NCBI GenBank assembly: GCA_014529385.2
Contig: CM043961.1
Location: forward strand, 16,160,478-16,224,477
From: Adiantum capillus-veneris
Lineage: Eukaryota; Streptophyta; Polypodiopsida; Polypodiales; Pteridaceae
DNA: 64,000 nt
Direction: 5' to 3'
Each line of letters opens with the position of its first letter. Positions within the stretch are counted from its first letter, which is position 1. A program made the translations under genes and the position numbers. Below, one piece after another: positions 21,317 through 33,283 of this stretch. Below the pieces are notes generated by a model, which worked only from the letters and a program-made list of their open reading frames with translations, had not been told where the DNA came from and did no database searches.

Positions 21317-24300
21317 ATGGCTTCTAGCAGTGAAAGTGGCAATTTGTTGCACATTCGCAAGCTTGAAGGGGCCCATAACTTTGCTATATGGAAGAAGCAA
21401 TGTTATAATGTGATGTTGCAGAAGAAACAGGCGAAACCTATTAAGTTACAGGGTGTGAAACCGGTTGATATGGAGGTTGAAGAATGGGAAGAAGTGGACG
21501 AGTTGGCTCGCTCCACGATCATGCTTTCGGTGTCTGACAATTTACTCTTCAATGTAGAGAATGAGCAGACAGCATGGGGCATGTGGAAGCGTTTAGACGA
21601 GTTGTATGCACAGCAGAGTGCTGCCAGTAAAGTGTATTGGCTTAAGAAGCTTATGGATCTCCGCATGAAGGAGGGCACGCACATGTCAGTGCACCTCAAT
21701 GAATTCAATTCTATTTTCAGCCAACTGACAGAGCTGAAATTCACGATTGATGAGGAGTTCAAAGCTACTTTTCTGCTATGCACATTGCCCGAGAGTTGGG
21801 ATGTATTCCGGACAGCTCTTAGTAACTCAAGTGCGTCACTTAAGTATGCAGATGTAGAGAGTTCTCTCTTGATGGAAGAGATGAACAGGAAGAACACCAC
21901 AGGTGGGTCTTCTAATGCATTGCACTTGAGAGGCAAGTCTCAACAGAGGGAGAAATCTGACAGTAAGGACAGGGCACGCAGCAAATCTCGTAGGAAAGAT
22001 GTTGTGTGTCATCATTGTGGAAAGAAAGGGCATTATAAACGGGAATGCTATGAGTGGAAGAAAGAGAAGAACAAGGGTGCTGAAACTGATGCAAAGGACA
22101 AGGGAAATGCCAAGAAGAGCACTGTGTTGATTGAGGAAATCAATGTTGCTAGTAGTTGTGACAGTGACAGCAGCACTGATGTACTCAATGCCTCTTCTGT
22201 GGATGCACATACCCTTGCTATGGGTTCTGATGTGGACATGCATACTTGGATTCTTGATTCAGGTGCCTCCTTTCATGTAACACCTCATAGGGATTGGTTT
22301 ACACAGTACTCAGGTGAGGTGCAGGGCACTGTTTATTTCGGAGATAACTATGCATGTGACATTGCAGGTATTGGCAGTGTCCAGTTTTCCTTTGCTGATG
22401 GTATGACTTTTGTTTTGCACAAAGTGCGCCATGTGCCACAACTCAAGAAGAGTTTGATTAGTATAGGGCAACTAGATGATGCAGGCTATCACACCACTTT
22501 TGGTGATAGCAAGTGGAAAATTTGTAAAGGGACCCGGATTGTAGCCAAGGGTTGTAAATCGGACACTTTGTATCCTTTGCATGTATCTAGTGTGCGTGAC
22601 CATGTTGTCGCCGTAACCGAGCAGCCAAGTGTTTCTTTGTGGCATGGCCGGTTGGGACACATGAGTAAAAGAGGAATGGAAACTCTGTCTCGTTGTGGTT
22701 ATTTGCCGTGTTTGAGGTATGCTGATTTTTCTCATTGTGAGCACTGTATTTATGGTAAGCACAGTCAAACACCGCACAAAAGGTCTCTTTCTTTGAAGTC
22801 TGACAGGTTAGACTTAGTGCATTCCGATGTATGTGAAATGCCACAGTTGTCCTTAGGGGAAAAGAAATATTTTGTCTCGTTTATCGATGATGCTACACGT
22901 AAGGTGTGGGTGTATCCAATACGTGCTAAAAGCGATGTTTTGGATACTTTCAAGAAGTTTCTTGCATTTGTTGAGAATCAAACTGACAAGAAGCTTAGGT
23001 CTTTGCGCTCAGACAATGGGGGGGAGTATGTATCAAAAGCATTTATTGACTTTTGTGCTACTAAAGGTATTAAAAGAGAGCTCACGGCTCCTATTAATCC
23101 CTCTCAGAATGGAGTTGCAGAGAGGTTGAACCGGACTATCCAAGAGAAAGTTCGGAGTATGCTGTCACATGCTGCATTACCTCATGGTTTTTGGGCAGAA
23201 GCTGTGCAAACAGCTATTCACTTGATTAATCGCTCACCTAGCAAGGCTTTGGGTGGAAAGGTGCCTGAGGAGGTGTGGTCTGGCAAGCCACCCTCATATG
23301 CACATTTAAGAGTGTTTGGTTGTGAGGCCTATGTTCACATCCGGAGTGAACTGCGCACCAAACTAGAACCAAAGTCTCATAAATGCATTTTCCTAGGATA
23401 TGGTGAGGATGGTGAAATGGGGTATAGATTATGGGATCCCGCATTACGGAAAATCATACGCAGCAATGATGTCATCTTCAATGAGAATTGCATGCACAAA
23501 CAGCCCACAAAGGTCGAGGAAGTGCGCCGGGTTGTTTTTCGTGAAGATGTTACATATGGACAGCCAAGAAGGCCCAATGTTCAGCAGCCTTTACATGCTG
23601 AAAATGGTGCTGAAAATTAGCCATTAGTTGCTGAAAATCAGCCCCAACAAGTTGCCATTGATGCACCACAGGTAGGGGAACAGGTTGATGCTCCTAGACC
23701 GCCCGTTGTTGCGATGCAACCGGCTGAACAGCCTGCTGTTTTTGATGGTTTACAGGCTGAAAATCCACCTGTTATGGATCATTGGGTGCGTAGGTCTACT
23801 CGGGTGACAAGGCCCCCCGATAGATATGAACCGTCTTTGGACTATGTCATGCTTACTGATTGTGGTGAGCCGTCTTGCTATAAAGAGGCTATGCAACGGG
23901 AAGACAGTAAGAAATGGTTCAAAGCAATGGTTTCGGAAATGCAGTCTTTGGAGAAAAACCATACATGGGACTTGGTTGATTTGCCTAAAGGGCATAAGGC
24001 TCTGCCATGTAAATGGGTTTACAAGACCAAGGTCACATCCGATGCTTCTTCTAAGTACAAGGCACGTTTGGTTGCTAAAAGGGTACAAGCAAAAGCATGG
24101 TGTTGATTTTGATGAGATTTTTTCTCCTGTTGTAAAGCTTGCCACATTACGTCTTGTTTTAGGCCTGGTTGCTTCTGAAGATATGGAGTTAAAGCAAATG
24201 GATGTCAAAACAACGTTTTTGCATGGCGATTTGCTTGAGATGATCTATATGATGCAGCCAGAAGGTTTTGTGTCAAAGGGGCAAGAGAAGAAAGTATGTA

Positions 24301-25418
24301 GACTCTTGAAGAGCTTGTATGGTTTGAAACAGTCTCCCCGTGCATGGTATCACAAGTTTGATACATTCATGAGGTCTCAAGGATACAAAAGAAGTAATTC
24401 TGATCACTGTTTGTATATCAAAACGGCAAGTGATGGATCTCTTCTATTGCTGATTTTGTATGTTGATGACATGCTTATTGCAGGTAAAAATGTCACAGAG
24501 TTGGATGCATTACAGCAAAGCTTAAAGAATCGCTTTGACATGAAGGATCTTGGTGAAGCTAATCATATTTTGGGCATGCGTATCTCTCGAGATAGACCCA
24601 ACAGGCGTCTGTATCTATCTCAACGAGATTATGTTAATAAGGTGCTACATCGTTTTCATATGGATGGGGGAAAGGCACTTGGTACTCCGCTACCTCCATA
24701 TGTAAAACTGACTGCACATGACTGCCCAAACACAGATGATATGCGGGCTGAAATGGCCAAGATTCCTTATGCATCAGTCGTTGGCAGTTTGATGTATGCT
24801 ATGGTTGCTACACGTCCGGACATTGCATTTGCGGTGGGAGTGGTAAGCAGGTACATGAGCAATCCTGGCAAAAAGCATTGGGAAGCAGTGAAGTGTATCT
24901 TGAGATACTTGAAAGGCACTAAAGACTTGTGCATTTGTTTTGGGAAGAGTGAGACATCTGTGCATGGCTTTACAGATGCAGATTTTGCTGGACATCCAGA
25001 TTGCAGGAAGTCTACCTCTGGATATGTGTTTACATTCACAGGAGGTGCAGTTTCTTGGATTTCTAGACTGCAAAAATGTGTTGCTTTGTCTACCACTGAG
25101 GCTGAGTATGTGGCTGCCACTGAGGCATGCAAAGAAGCTTTGTGGCTCATGCGTTTGGTAGAAGAGCTTGGCATTAAGTCACCGGTTCCTGTGCTACACT
25201 GTGATAGTCAGAGTGCTATTATGCTTGCAAGGAATCCCGTTTTTCATGCCAAGACAAAGCACATAGAGGTGAAGTATCATTTTATCAGGAGTGTGCTTGA
25301 TGACAAGAGCATTACACTTGTCAAGGTGCACACAGATGACAATCCTGCAGATCTTTTGACCAAGAGTCTTCCAGCAGAGCGGTTTGCATATTGCCGTCAG
25401 ATGATGGGTGTTGGATGA
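21317..25418 (+). pseudogene. Copia gag-pol polyprotein, one stop and one frameshift
   Basis: The likely start is the Met at 21317 (MASSSESGN), chosen over an upstream in-frame Met because gag begins there. In order: copia gag; CCHC knuckle CHHCGKKGHYKREC (22007-22048); protease WILDSGAS (22247-22270); integrase with the HHCC motif (SLWHGRLGH, then CEHC) and the catalytic residues in VHSDVCEM, RSDNGGEY and NGVAERLN; RT with QMDVKTTFLHGDL and YVDDMLIAG (24459-24485); RNase H with FTDADFAGHPDCRKSTSGY and TKHIEVKYHFIR. A TAG stop at 23618-23620 lies in the linker between integrase and RT. One extra A in a run at 24077-24080 shifts the frame inside RT. The stop codon at 25416 precedes the polypurine tract. 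I did not assign a lineage. Confidence 0.96.
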
Positions 25419-25482
25419 GTAAGTGCATGATCAGCTGATGTATCATAGTTAGTTGATTCTTTGATCTCCCAAGGTACATTGC

Positions 25483-25497
25483 CTTTAGGTGGGAGGT
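25483..25497 (+). promoter_or_regulatory. Polypurine tract of the copia element
   Basis: GGTGGGAGGT directly precedes the 3' LTR start TGTTAGGG. The same junction word, GTGGGAGGTTGTTAGGG, occurs inverted at 55448-55464. Confidence 0.85.
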
Positions 25498-25785
25498 TGT
25501 TAGGGAATAAAGGCCTAAGTGCCTTGTACTTATTAACTTATAAGTTAAAAGACTTATAAGTGAGGGGGCCCAAGTGTGAATGGCCCCCTAGTCACTTACT
25601 CATATACTCAAAGGCCAAGCCCAAAAAAAAAAAAAAAATCGTGACTTCTCCCAGATTTCTACGAGCGTTCTCTCTCTCTCTCTCACGAACTTTCTCTGCG
25701 TGAGCTTCTTCTGCGCCACTCTCCCCTTCTCCTTCACTCTCATTGCATAGAATAGCAAGTGGGCTCTCTCTCCTGCTCCCCCACA
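25498..25785 (+). repeat. 3' LTR of the copia element
   Basis: This 288-bp partner of 20462-20761 is followed directly by GCATC, the target duplication. Confidence 0.97.
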
Positions 25786-25790
25786 GCATC

Positions 25791-26264
25791 TAGATCCACA
25801 ACGGACCTCAATGATGTCAGATTAACTAATTCTTATTGTGATCATGTCCATAGATTTCTCGAGACTAAAATGATGCAATCATTTTATCAATCATTCCAAA
25901 TTTCAATCCTACACTCAAACACAGTCACATATGGGAGTAATCAAAAATCATATTCATTTCCGGGAATTCCAGTAATCAAAAATCATATTCATTACCGGGA
26001 ATTCCAGTTCATCAATCACACACTGAGTTTATTCTGAACAAAGTGTTTCAATCATTCAGTCTAGTCATCTTATCGCTGTGTAGCCATCTCATCCCTCGGG
26101 AACTCTTGATGTGCTCACCACAGTATCCAGTCGTATCATTCATCATCAGTCATCATCATCAATCATGATTCTTATCTTGAATCCTGATCGTGTTCATTCT
26201 AGAGCTATCATTGCTCTTGATTGCATTCATATGAAAATTTGTCATCATCTCATTCTCGGTTTCA
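25791..26264 (-). other. Gypsy C 3' untranslated region, right part, with a 36-bp tandem repeat
   Basis: The sequence continues from 20461 across the copia insertion and resembles 27189 onward of element B (GCATCTAGATCC). No credible ORF is present. A roughly 36-bp unit containing CAAAAATCATATTCATT and CCGGGAATTCCAG is repeated in tandem near 25938-26010. The stretch ends where LTR B starts. Confidence 0.6.
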
Positions 26265-26686
26265 TGTAACAGACTTGGACACTCCAAGTCAAGAATCTAC
26301 CACAACAGCACCAAATAACCACTTCAAAACAGTTCACAGTTCACAATTAATTCGACACTAGCCCGGCGGAGTTTCGTGCCTAGAGATATTGGCCCCAAAG
26401 ACTGGCGCCCCTTTCAGTATTTCTTTTTGTATTAATCTGTGTTCAAAGTACAAGAGTGCAGGCAGGCGCTCACACTCATACTCTGCGTCCAGATGCCCCG
26501 AGTTATGACGCCTGCTCACATATTTAATGGTTACAAGGGATGCTAAAAGCAGATTCCCAAAAGCTGAAAATCAAAAGCCTAAAAATAAAGCAAAGGATTT
26601 GTCTCTCACAAGCTCTCTCTTGAGCCAATAGAAATAAAGCAAAAGCTTCACTTCTCTTTCCAATTTGCTTAGAGTAAATAAAGCAA

Positions 26687-26760
<74 letters not shown>

Positions 26761-26958
26761 GGAAAGCAACAAAAAGCAATGCCAAAATCTGCCATTGAAA
26801 CAGCCCGCAAAAAGCGCCGCAATCTGCGGACGTCTGTACAGCCTGCCACGTGTCTTGCATTTCGCGATTTCCGGGATTGGCAGCCACATCAACATTTTCT
26901 TCCGGCTTGTGCAAGGTGTGTGTGTACACACGGGCAGCCACGTCATCACTTTGTGACA
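26265..26958 (-). repeat. 3' LTR of gypsy B
   Basis: On the minus strand it starts TGTCACAAAG at 26958 and ends CTGTTACA at 26265. It contains the GAAATACTGAAAGGGGCGCC core near 26420 and a CT tract at 26690-26756. Similarity to 31149-31846 is high throughout. Confidence 0.93.
26690..26756. repeat. (CT)n microsatellite inside LTR B
   Basis: This is a pure CT run of about 67 bp. The same site in the partner LTR has about 63 bp (31584-31646). Confidence 0.97.
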
Positions 26959-27599
26959 TACCCCCCTCTTGAAAGCATTGTAATCGCCCACGATTACTGT
27001 TGCAAAACAGACAGAAGCCATAAACTGCCTTAGCAAACACCGACTGTTAGTGCCGACGCACTAGGAGCATACATCTAGCACATGTACCAATCAACAGTCA
27101 CATCACACGACATCACAGGACATCACATGGCATTCAACATTCATTCGGATCTTAAACCATGATTTATCGGCAATGCAGTTAGTCATCGCATCTAGATCCA
27201 GTCGGGACCTCATAGATGCCCGATTGACTAACCCCTATTGCAACCATGTCTATTTGAGATCAGTCATTTCGTCTATCAGTTCCTGCACAAGTCAAGAACA
27301 AATCAGTTTTATAATCCGAAATTTCATTTCATAAAGTCATACAGCAGAATGTTGTCAGCTCTCAGTATCCTTGAAGCTCGAAAAGACATCAATGACTCTA
27401 GTATTCTAAAAATCAAGGCATCTGTTGACAAAGGAGCGGAGTAACTCCCCTCTAGTGCATCCCACTGCACCAGATCTGCGGCCAAGGTGAATTCTGGATT
27501 CCATTTGGAATAGACTATGCTAAACCAAAAGCTTCAAGATAAAGGTTTACAATCTGAGGAGTAAACTAGGTCCTCTTCGCATCCAATGCAGGATAGTTC

Positions 27600-28935
27600 T
27601 TGAATTTAACCAAGACCCACCTTCTTACTTTACCCTTATTCTTTGTGTCCTTACGTGCCAAAATCTGTTCAGGAACAAGGATCCTCATTTTCCTCCACTT
27701 CGGGTTGCTCATCGGGCTCCACATCATCAGGCACATCACCTTTGAAAGGTTTCAAGAGACTCACATGAAATGCATTGTGAATCCTCCAAGTGTCAGGCAG
27801 TTTCAGTCGGACAGAGACATCATTGATCTTTTCGGAGATCTGGAAAGGTTCGTAGTATCTCATACTAAGCTTTGGAAAAAGCCTCTCCTTTCCCTTCTTC
27901 TTTCTCAAGCGTGCCTTCTCAAAAACGTAAGAGCACCCAATCATCCTCCTTCAATTTCAAATCGCGATGATGGCGATCCGCTGCCTTTTTCTGTCTTTCT
28001 TGAGATTTCTGCAAAGCCTAGCAGACCTTGGCAAAGCCGTGTCTAGGTCGCGCGTGTACTCGTCAGCTACAAAAATCTTATCTTTCGTGCTTAGGAAGGG
28101 TGGAACCTTCCCAACACCTTCAGCAATCTCAAATGGCGCCTTCCCCATCGAAGAGTGTATCGAGTTATTGTAGGCAAATTCCACCAAAGATAGATACTTT
28201 TCCCATTAAGTCTTCTAATCCGAGATATGAGACTTCAATAAATCTAAAACCACTGAATTGCCAATCTCAGATTGTTTCTCACTCTACAGGTGGAAAGATG
28301 ACGAGATCTACAACCACGTGCCAATGTTTCCCAAATTGCCTTCCAAAACAAACTCGTAAATCTGGGGTCCCTGCCGGAGACAATCGTCTTAGGCATGCCA
28401 CGTAATCTAAAAATCTGGGCCACAAATAGTCTCGCTAAGTGATCCGGCTTGACTGTTTTCTTCACTGGAATGAAATGAGCCTACTTGCTAAATCTGTCAA
28501 TAACAGTCCAGATACCATCGTAACCACTCTGTGTTCTCGGGAGATAAAAAATGAAATCCATTGCAATACTTTCCCAGGGGCGGGTGGGTATGAGTAAAGG
28601 CTGTAACAATCCCTGTGCTTTATGCTTGTCAAACTTGACCTTCTGGCATACCAAGCAACTGCGCACAAACTCGTCCACATCGTTCTTGAGTCTCGGCCAA
28701 AAGAAGTATCTCTCTACCCCTTTCATGGTGGTAGCAATGCCGTGGTGACTCGTAAAAGACGGACAGTGGCATTCAGTCATAACCTTTTCCCTCAACGGCT
28801 GTGTAACGCACAACATGGTTTTCCTCATTAAGTAGCCATCCCGAATGGAATATTCTGCTATTGTCTCCCCATCCTGTATCCGTGTGAAAACGGAGCGGGT
28901 GGTAACTCGCCTGGCAGGCCCTCTGAGAAGCAATC
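27600..28935 (-). pseudogene. Gypsy B integrase, broken
   Basis: From 28933 down: MTECHCPSFTSHHGIATTMKG and CLVCQKVKFDKHK (HHCC zinc-binding part), then PWESIAMDFIFYLPRTQSGY and DGIWTVIDRFSK (core start). After shifts come MPKTIVSGRDPRFTSLFW (28420-28330), VEFAYNNSIHSSMGKAPF (28187-28130) and [19 protein letters not shown] (27800-27740), the C-terminal part. At least four frame changes break it. Domain order and wording match elements A and F. Confidence 0.88.
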
Positions 28936-29511
28936 GGCATAAGAGTGGAGAAAATCTTGGCGTTCTTTATCAAGTTCAGACATATTTGTCCTATCCTCAT
29001 CACCTAACTCTTTCAAAAAGATCGAGTAAACAAACAGACTGGATTTCATTAATTTTGAAATGGCCGAAGCCGATACAATTGGGACAGACTCGCCCTTAAG
29101 TTTAATGTCAAGTACAATGGTTCTGCCCTTCTCTGTGGTCAATGTCGCTTTCCTCGCCCGATAGTCGACCACAGCGTTGTTCTTGTGGTACCAGGAAATT
29201 CCCAAGAGGACATCACAACCTTCCAAAGGCATTATGTAAAAGTCCTCATGCCACAAATACCCCTGACAATGCAACCGAAGTTTGCCAATGACCGGTGTAA
29301 TGCCTGTGTCCTTGCCAGGTGCCGCTAGAACTGCCTCCGCAAGTGGTCCCATCCGATCGGGAGTGATCTCGAGCCGCGCCACCAATTCCGATGAAATGAA
29401 GTTGGCCTTGGCTCCTCCATAGAAGAAGATCAGAGCTTCTTGGTCTTTCACTTTGCCCCAAGCTCGGCAAAGTTCTGTACTCTCGTCCACGATGCAAGGA
29501 TCGGTACCCAC
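28880..29511 (-). pseudogene. Gypsy B protease joined to a stub of RT
   Basis: ALIFFYGGAKANFISSELVAR is the retropepsin active-site region, but the catalytic aspartate is replaced (YGGA where DPGA occurs in element A), so it is inactive. GCDVLLGISWYHKNNAVVDY follows. The frame continues to ADCFSEGLPGELPP, the start of the RT lead-in, and then meets integrase sequence. The abrupt change marks the RT/RNase H deletion. Confidence 0.88.
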
Positions 29512-29534
29512 GCAATCTGCAACCAGTCATGTTT

Positions 29535-31099
29535 TCATCTTGCCTTTTCTTCCACGTTCCTCAGCTGCTCTCGAACTCTCAGGCCTTTCGTCGTCCTTGT
29601 CGTTTTGTTCTTTCTGTGCCTTTTTAGGGCACTTCGCGGAGATATGTCCAGTTTCCCCGCATCCAAAGCACTTCCCTTCCCTGATGTAGCTAGCCCGCTC
29701 CTAAGGAGTAAGCTTGGGTCGTGCATCTTTCTTTTTTGGGTTGCTCTTCCTCTTTCTACTTTCATTTGTCGAAGTCTGTTCGGCTCTTTGTGTCATGATC
29801 TCATCGGTAGGGTAGGTCAAACTGCCATAGTGAATGGAAAAACCCCGTTTCGTATAACTCATCAACTCCTGAATAGAAGTTGACTTTTGTTCCAAGCACT
29901 GATCTCGGATCTCTGTAGGAAGACCCAAGGTAAACCGCTCAATCTGTTCCTTGAACGAGTTCTTAAATGAAGAGGCGGGTAGAAAAGAGCTCCAGAATCT
30001 CTCGCAATAAGCGTCCACTATATCCTTCTTGGTCATTCGAAGATGGTTCCAAGCAGCTCGTATATCGCGTTCATAATCTCGAGTCAATCATGAAGAAATA
30101 AAAAGCCTCTTGAATTTCAGCCATTTAACTGGCGCAGTCTTGTTTAATAGAAGCATGGACCACCAAGTTTGAGCAATCCCCTTAGAGTAAGAGGCAGCTC
30201 TCCGAATCTTAAGAGTGCTCTGAGTAACGGCCTCCCGCGAAAGCGATGTCAAACTGATGTACAAAAGACAAGGCTTTCGAAGAATCTCTATAACCAAAAA
30301 ACGTGTCAAATTTAATTCACTGTCCACCTTCCTTAAACTCTCGAACTTTCTTGCTTTTGCCTTCCAGAAAGTCATATTGGTTGGCTTCATAAAAATTCTT
30401 CTTCTTTGCATAAAAGTTGTTGTCATCAGAGTCTGAACTGTTTGTAGACGAGTCCTCTGTAGAACTGTCAATCACGGGGCGAGATGTAGACTTCTTTGCC
30501 TTTTTCTTGCCCTTTCCGAAGCGTTGCTTTTTGCTTCGCTTTTTGCCTTTTTTGTCTTCTTTGCTCGAATCAGATGAGCTAGAAGAACTGTCAGAAGAAG
30601 AAGAAGAAGAGTTGGGTACTCCTTCAAATCGAACACGCTTCTTCTGCTTTCTTGCTTTTTCAAAAGTAGATTGATGACCCAAATAACCCGGGAAGTCAAT
30701 GCCTTTCTTCTGCTTTTTGTCGTGCTTTTTAGCTTTGTTCTGTGCGTCAAAAAGCTGAGCAATTCGTGCATCAACCACCTCTTCTAAGTCCTTCTCTGTA
30801 TACTTCTTGGGAGTAGGAGGTTTCTTGAGAGCGGGTTTTCGGGGTGGTTTTGTGGTTTTCTGCCACTGCGTGTGCTCCTCTTCAAAAGAAGTATTGCGCA
30901 TATATTTAGCCAATTCCGGGTCCTTGGCAAAATTAAGCATCATCTTAGTTGCATCGCTGATCAATCGTCGACGGTCCATCTCTTGACGCTCCGCCTGAGT
31001 AGGCCAAGGCGGGCCATACTCCTCGAGTGAATCTTCGTTGCGATCCCTTCCCGCATCTCCGGATGCAGAGGGAGTCGATTGATCTTTGCCTGAAGCCAT
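29535..31099 (-). pseudogene. Gypsy B gag
   Basis: It starts at the Met at 31099 (MASGKDQSTPSASG). The N-terminal part carries LEEYGPPWPTQAERQEMDRR, a Lys-rich stretch, a Ser-rich run SSSSSSDSSSSSSDSS and NNFYAKKKNFYEANQYDFL. After shifts the capsid part (30087-29760) gives YCERFWSSFLPASSF and EQIERFTLGLPTEIRDQC. A CCHC knuckle (CGETGHISAKCPK, read in another frame near 29640-29680) ends it. The N-terminal 260 residues are intact. The rest needs two frameshifts. Confidence 0.88.
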
Positions 31100-31148
31100 A
31101 GGTGCCGCGAAAAAAATTTAGGGATCGCCATGCTCTAATTAATACCAT

Positions 31149-31581
31149 TGTAACAGACTTGGACACTCCAAGTCAAGAATCTACCGCAACAGCACCAAAT
31201 AACCACTTCAAAACAGTTCACAGTTCACAATTTATTCGACACTGGCCCGGCGGAGTTCCGTGCCTAGAGATATTGGCCCCAAAGACTGGCGCCCCTTTCG
31301 GTATTTCTTTTCGTATTAATCTGTGTTCAAAGTACAAGAGTGCGGGTAGGCGCTCACACTCGGACTCTGCGTCCAGATGCCTTGAGTTATGAGGCCTGCT
31401 CACATATTTAATGGTTACAAGGGATGCTAAAAGCAGATCCCCAAAAGCTGAAAATCAAAAGCCTAAAAATAAAGCAAAGGCTTTTTCTCTCACAAGCTCT
31501 CTCTTGAGCCAATAGAAAATAAAGCAAAAGCTTCTCTCTCTCTTTCCAATTTGCTTAGAGCAAATAAAGCAAAAGCTTTTT

Positions 31582-31650
<69 letters not shown>

Positions 31651-31846
31651 GGAAAGCAACAAAAAGCAATATCAAAATCTGCCGCTGAAACAGCCCATAA
31701 AAAGCACCGCAATCTACGGACGTCCATACAACCTGCCACGTGTCTTGCATTCCGCGATTTCCGGGACTGGTAGCCACGTCAGCATTTTCTTCCGGCTTGT
31801 GCAAGGTGTGTGTGTACACACGGACAGCCACGTCATCACTTTGTGA
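31149..31846 (-). repeat. 5' LTR of gypsy B
   Basis: This is the partner of 26265-26958, truncated by about two bases at the outer end (GTGAGTTGG instead of GTGACA). It contains a CT tract at 31584-31646. Next to it, on the internal side, TGGTATTAATTAGAGC (minus strand, about 31147-31132) looks like the primer-binding site with a 4-bp insertion. Confidence 0.92.
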
Positions 31847-32078
31847 GTTGGCATCCTCTCTTGTTATGTCCCACTTACAGGAGAGGGGATCTGGTCTAAG
31901 ACATCATCGGATGGGTGTCTAGTGCCCGGGCGAACGTAGTGTGAATCCGGCCAATGTGGCCAAGCAGTGTAAAAGGGAGGTCAAGGCCTCATTTGTAGTT
32001 ATCGACCCCCACTGGCAGAGTGCCAATGGTCAGCCCATGAGGTTAGGAGTGTGTAAGGTCACCTCGAGGAGGCGAGGC
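31847..32078. other. Unassigned spacer between LTRs
   Basis: No credible ORF or repeat was recognised in these 230 bp. The sequence is moderately GC-rich and may be an internal remnant of the element whose LTR starts at 32079. Confidence 0.4.
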
Positions 32079-32198
32079 TGTCACGAGTCTGTGGCAACTT
32101 TACTTGTTGATTTCCTTTTGGGGGAATTTTATTTGACTTGTTTTAAAGCACCCCTCTGGAAATGCCAATGCCCGAGTTGCATGGTGTGAGGCGGACAG
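32079..32198 (+). repeat. Truncated start of a gypsy A-family LTR
   Basis: TGTCACGAGTCTGTGGCAAC, then TTGTTGATTTCC and GTTGCATGGTGTGAG, parallel the first 110 bp of LTR A and of 33284 onward. It is cut off by the next block, which starts TGTGTCACGTGACAC. Confidence 0.6.
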
Positions 32199-33283
32199 TG
32201 TGTCACGTGACACATCCAACCCTATGTGTCCGTGGACAAGCTACAGCACGACGAGGGTTCAGTTCAGTCAAGTCAGTCTAGAATAGGAAGTGATCTGGCA
32301 CTTTTCCGAGTCTGTTCGCAGACCGTGCATGCCTAGTCACTTAGTGTAGATGCATATCCTCTGGTTGCACACAGCATGATCAAAAGCATTCCCATCAGAA
32401 TCCATCAAAATCCTTCAGGGAAATTGTCCAGTGCATTTAGCCTATTTTCCCTATTTTCGACATTTTTCACTTATTAATTTTAAGTGACTTTTTTTGGAAA
32501 GTAGGTAGGGCAAATTGAGTAAGTTTGTATATAAACAAACCTAAACTAGCACTAATTGGCAGAAGAGGCAGCAGGAGCACCTTGCTCAACAGACAACTTC
32601 TCAGCAAGACCAATCTCCGCGACTACTCTGCGTTTTCTCCACAGAAGACCTAGCGTTTTTGCATTAGATCAGCCTTGGCGTTTTGTGCATAGCAGATCAG
32701 CCCCAACGTCGTCAAGACACAGCAGATCAGCCTAGCGTTTTGCTTTTGCAAAACAACCGGCGACAACCGAGAAGATTTTCAGCCCTAGCGTTTTTGCATC
32801 TGCATCACACCCTAGCGTTTTGCAAATTCTCTGCGACAGAACCTCAAGAACCATCAGCATTTTCAGTTTTCAGCCCTTAGACACCGCAGATCAAGTCCCA
32901 AACCTCGCAGATCTCACCTTCCCGCAGCAATTCCTCGCCACACGGTCAGTTTCCACAAGGTTTACAGTTTCCGCCCGGAAAACGCAGATTTCAACATCTG
33001 CGTTTTCAGCACGTCGTCGTCGCATCGTCGCCATCGACATCGTCACCGACATAGAGTCAGAATTCAGCAGATAAAGATTTGCAGATTTCAGCCCATACCA
33101 TTTTCAGTTTTCAGCCCGTCTCGTCGTCATCCTCATCGGCATCGACATCGTCGGCAAGTCCAAGCATTGTAGAGATTTGTGCAATCAATAGTAGACCACT
33201 CTCGCTGACGAGTGGGGCCTTCGGAAGGGTTCTACAACGTCTCTGGTGTCGTATTCTCTTCTCTCTCTATCTCTCAGTCTCAT
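32199..33283 (+). repeat. LTR-like block E, about 1.08 kb, between two A-family LTR starts
   Basis: It begins TGTGTCACGTGACACATCC. It has a TATA-like TATATAAACAAACC near 32528, and several copies of CCTAGCGTTTTTGCA-like phrases between 32649 and 32825. The first 440 bp recur inverted at 46327-46762. It has no convincing coding content and no clear terminal CA. It may be a solo LTR or the leader of an undescribed element. Confidence 0.5.

Larger units (their letters stand above)
20462..25785 (+). mobile_element. Ty1/copia retrotransposon, nearly intact and young
   Basis: LTRs at 20462-20761 and 25498-25785 flank one gag-pol in the copia order: gag, zinc knuckle, protease, integrase, RT, RNase H. 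The 5-bp target duplication GCATC is perfect (20457-20461, 25786-25790). The LTRs differ by one substitution (20578 A against 25614 G) plus poly-A and CT repeat length. Only one stop codon and one single-base insertion spoil the coding frame. It inserted into the 3' untranslated region of gypsy element C. Confidence 0.97.
26265..31846 (-). mobile_element. Ty3/gypsy element B lacking RT and RNase H
   Basis: LTRs 26265-26958 and 31149-31846 enclose minus-strand gag, protease, the first residues of RT, and then integrase. About 1.3 kb of RT and RNase H is missing at a junction near 28880-28900. A polypurine tract and a degraded primer-binding site are present. No target duplication was recognised: the flanks are TTTCA and GTTGG, and the outer two bases of the right LTR are lost. 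It is a non-autonomous derivative. Confidence 0.9.

Noticed and set aside
22472-22844. His/Thr-rich minus-strand ORFs inside the copia element
   Set aside because: They are shadows of the well-supported plus-strand protease-integrase frame.
29440-29883. 147-residue plus-strand ORF with a membrane-like stretch
   Set aside because: It lies opposite the gag zinc knuckle and protease of gypsy B on the minus strand and is a shadow.
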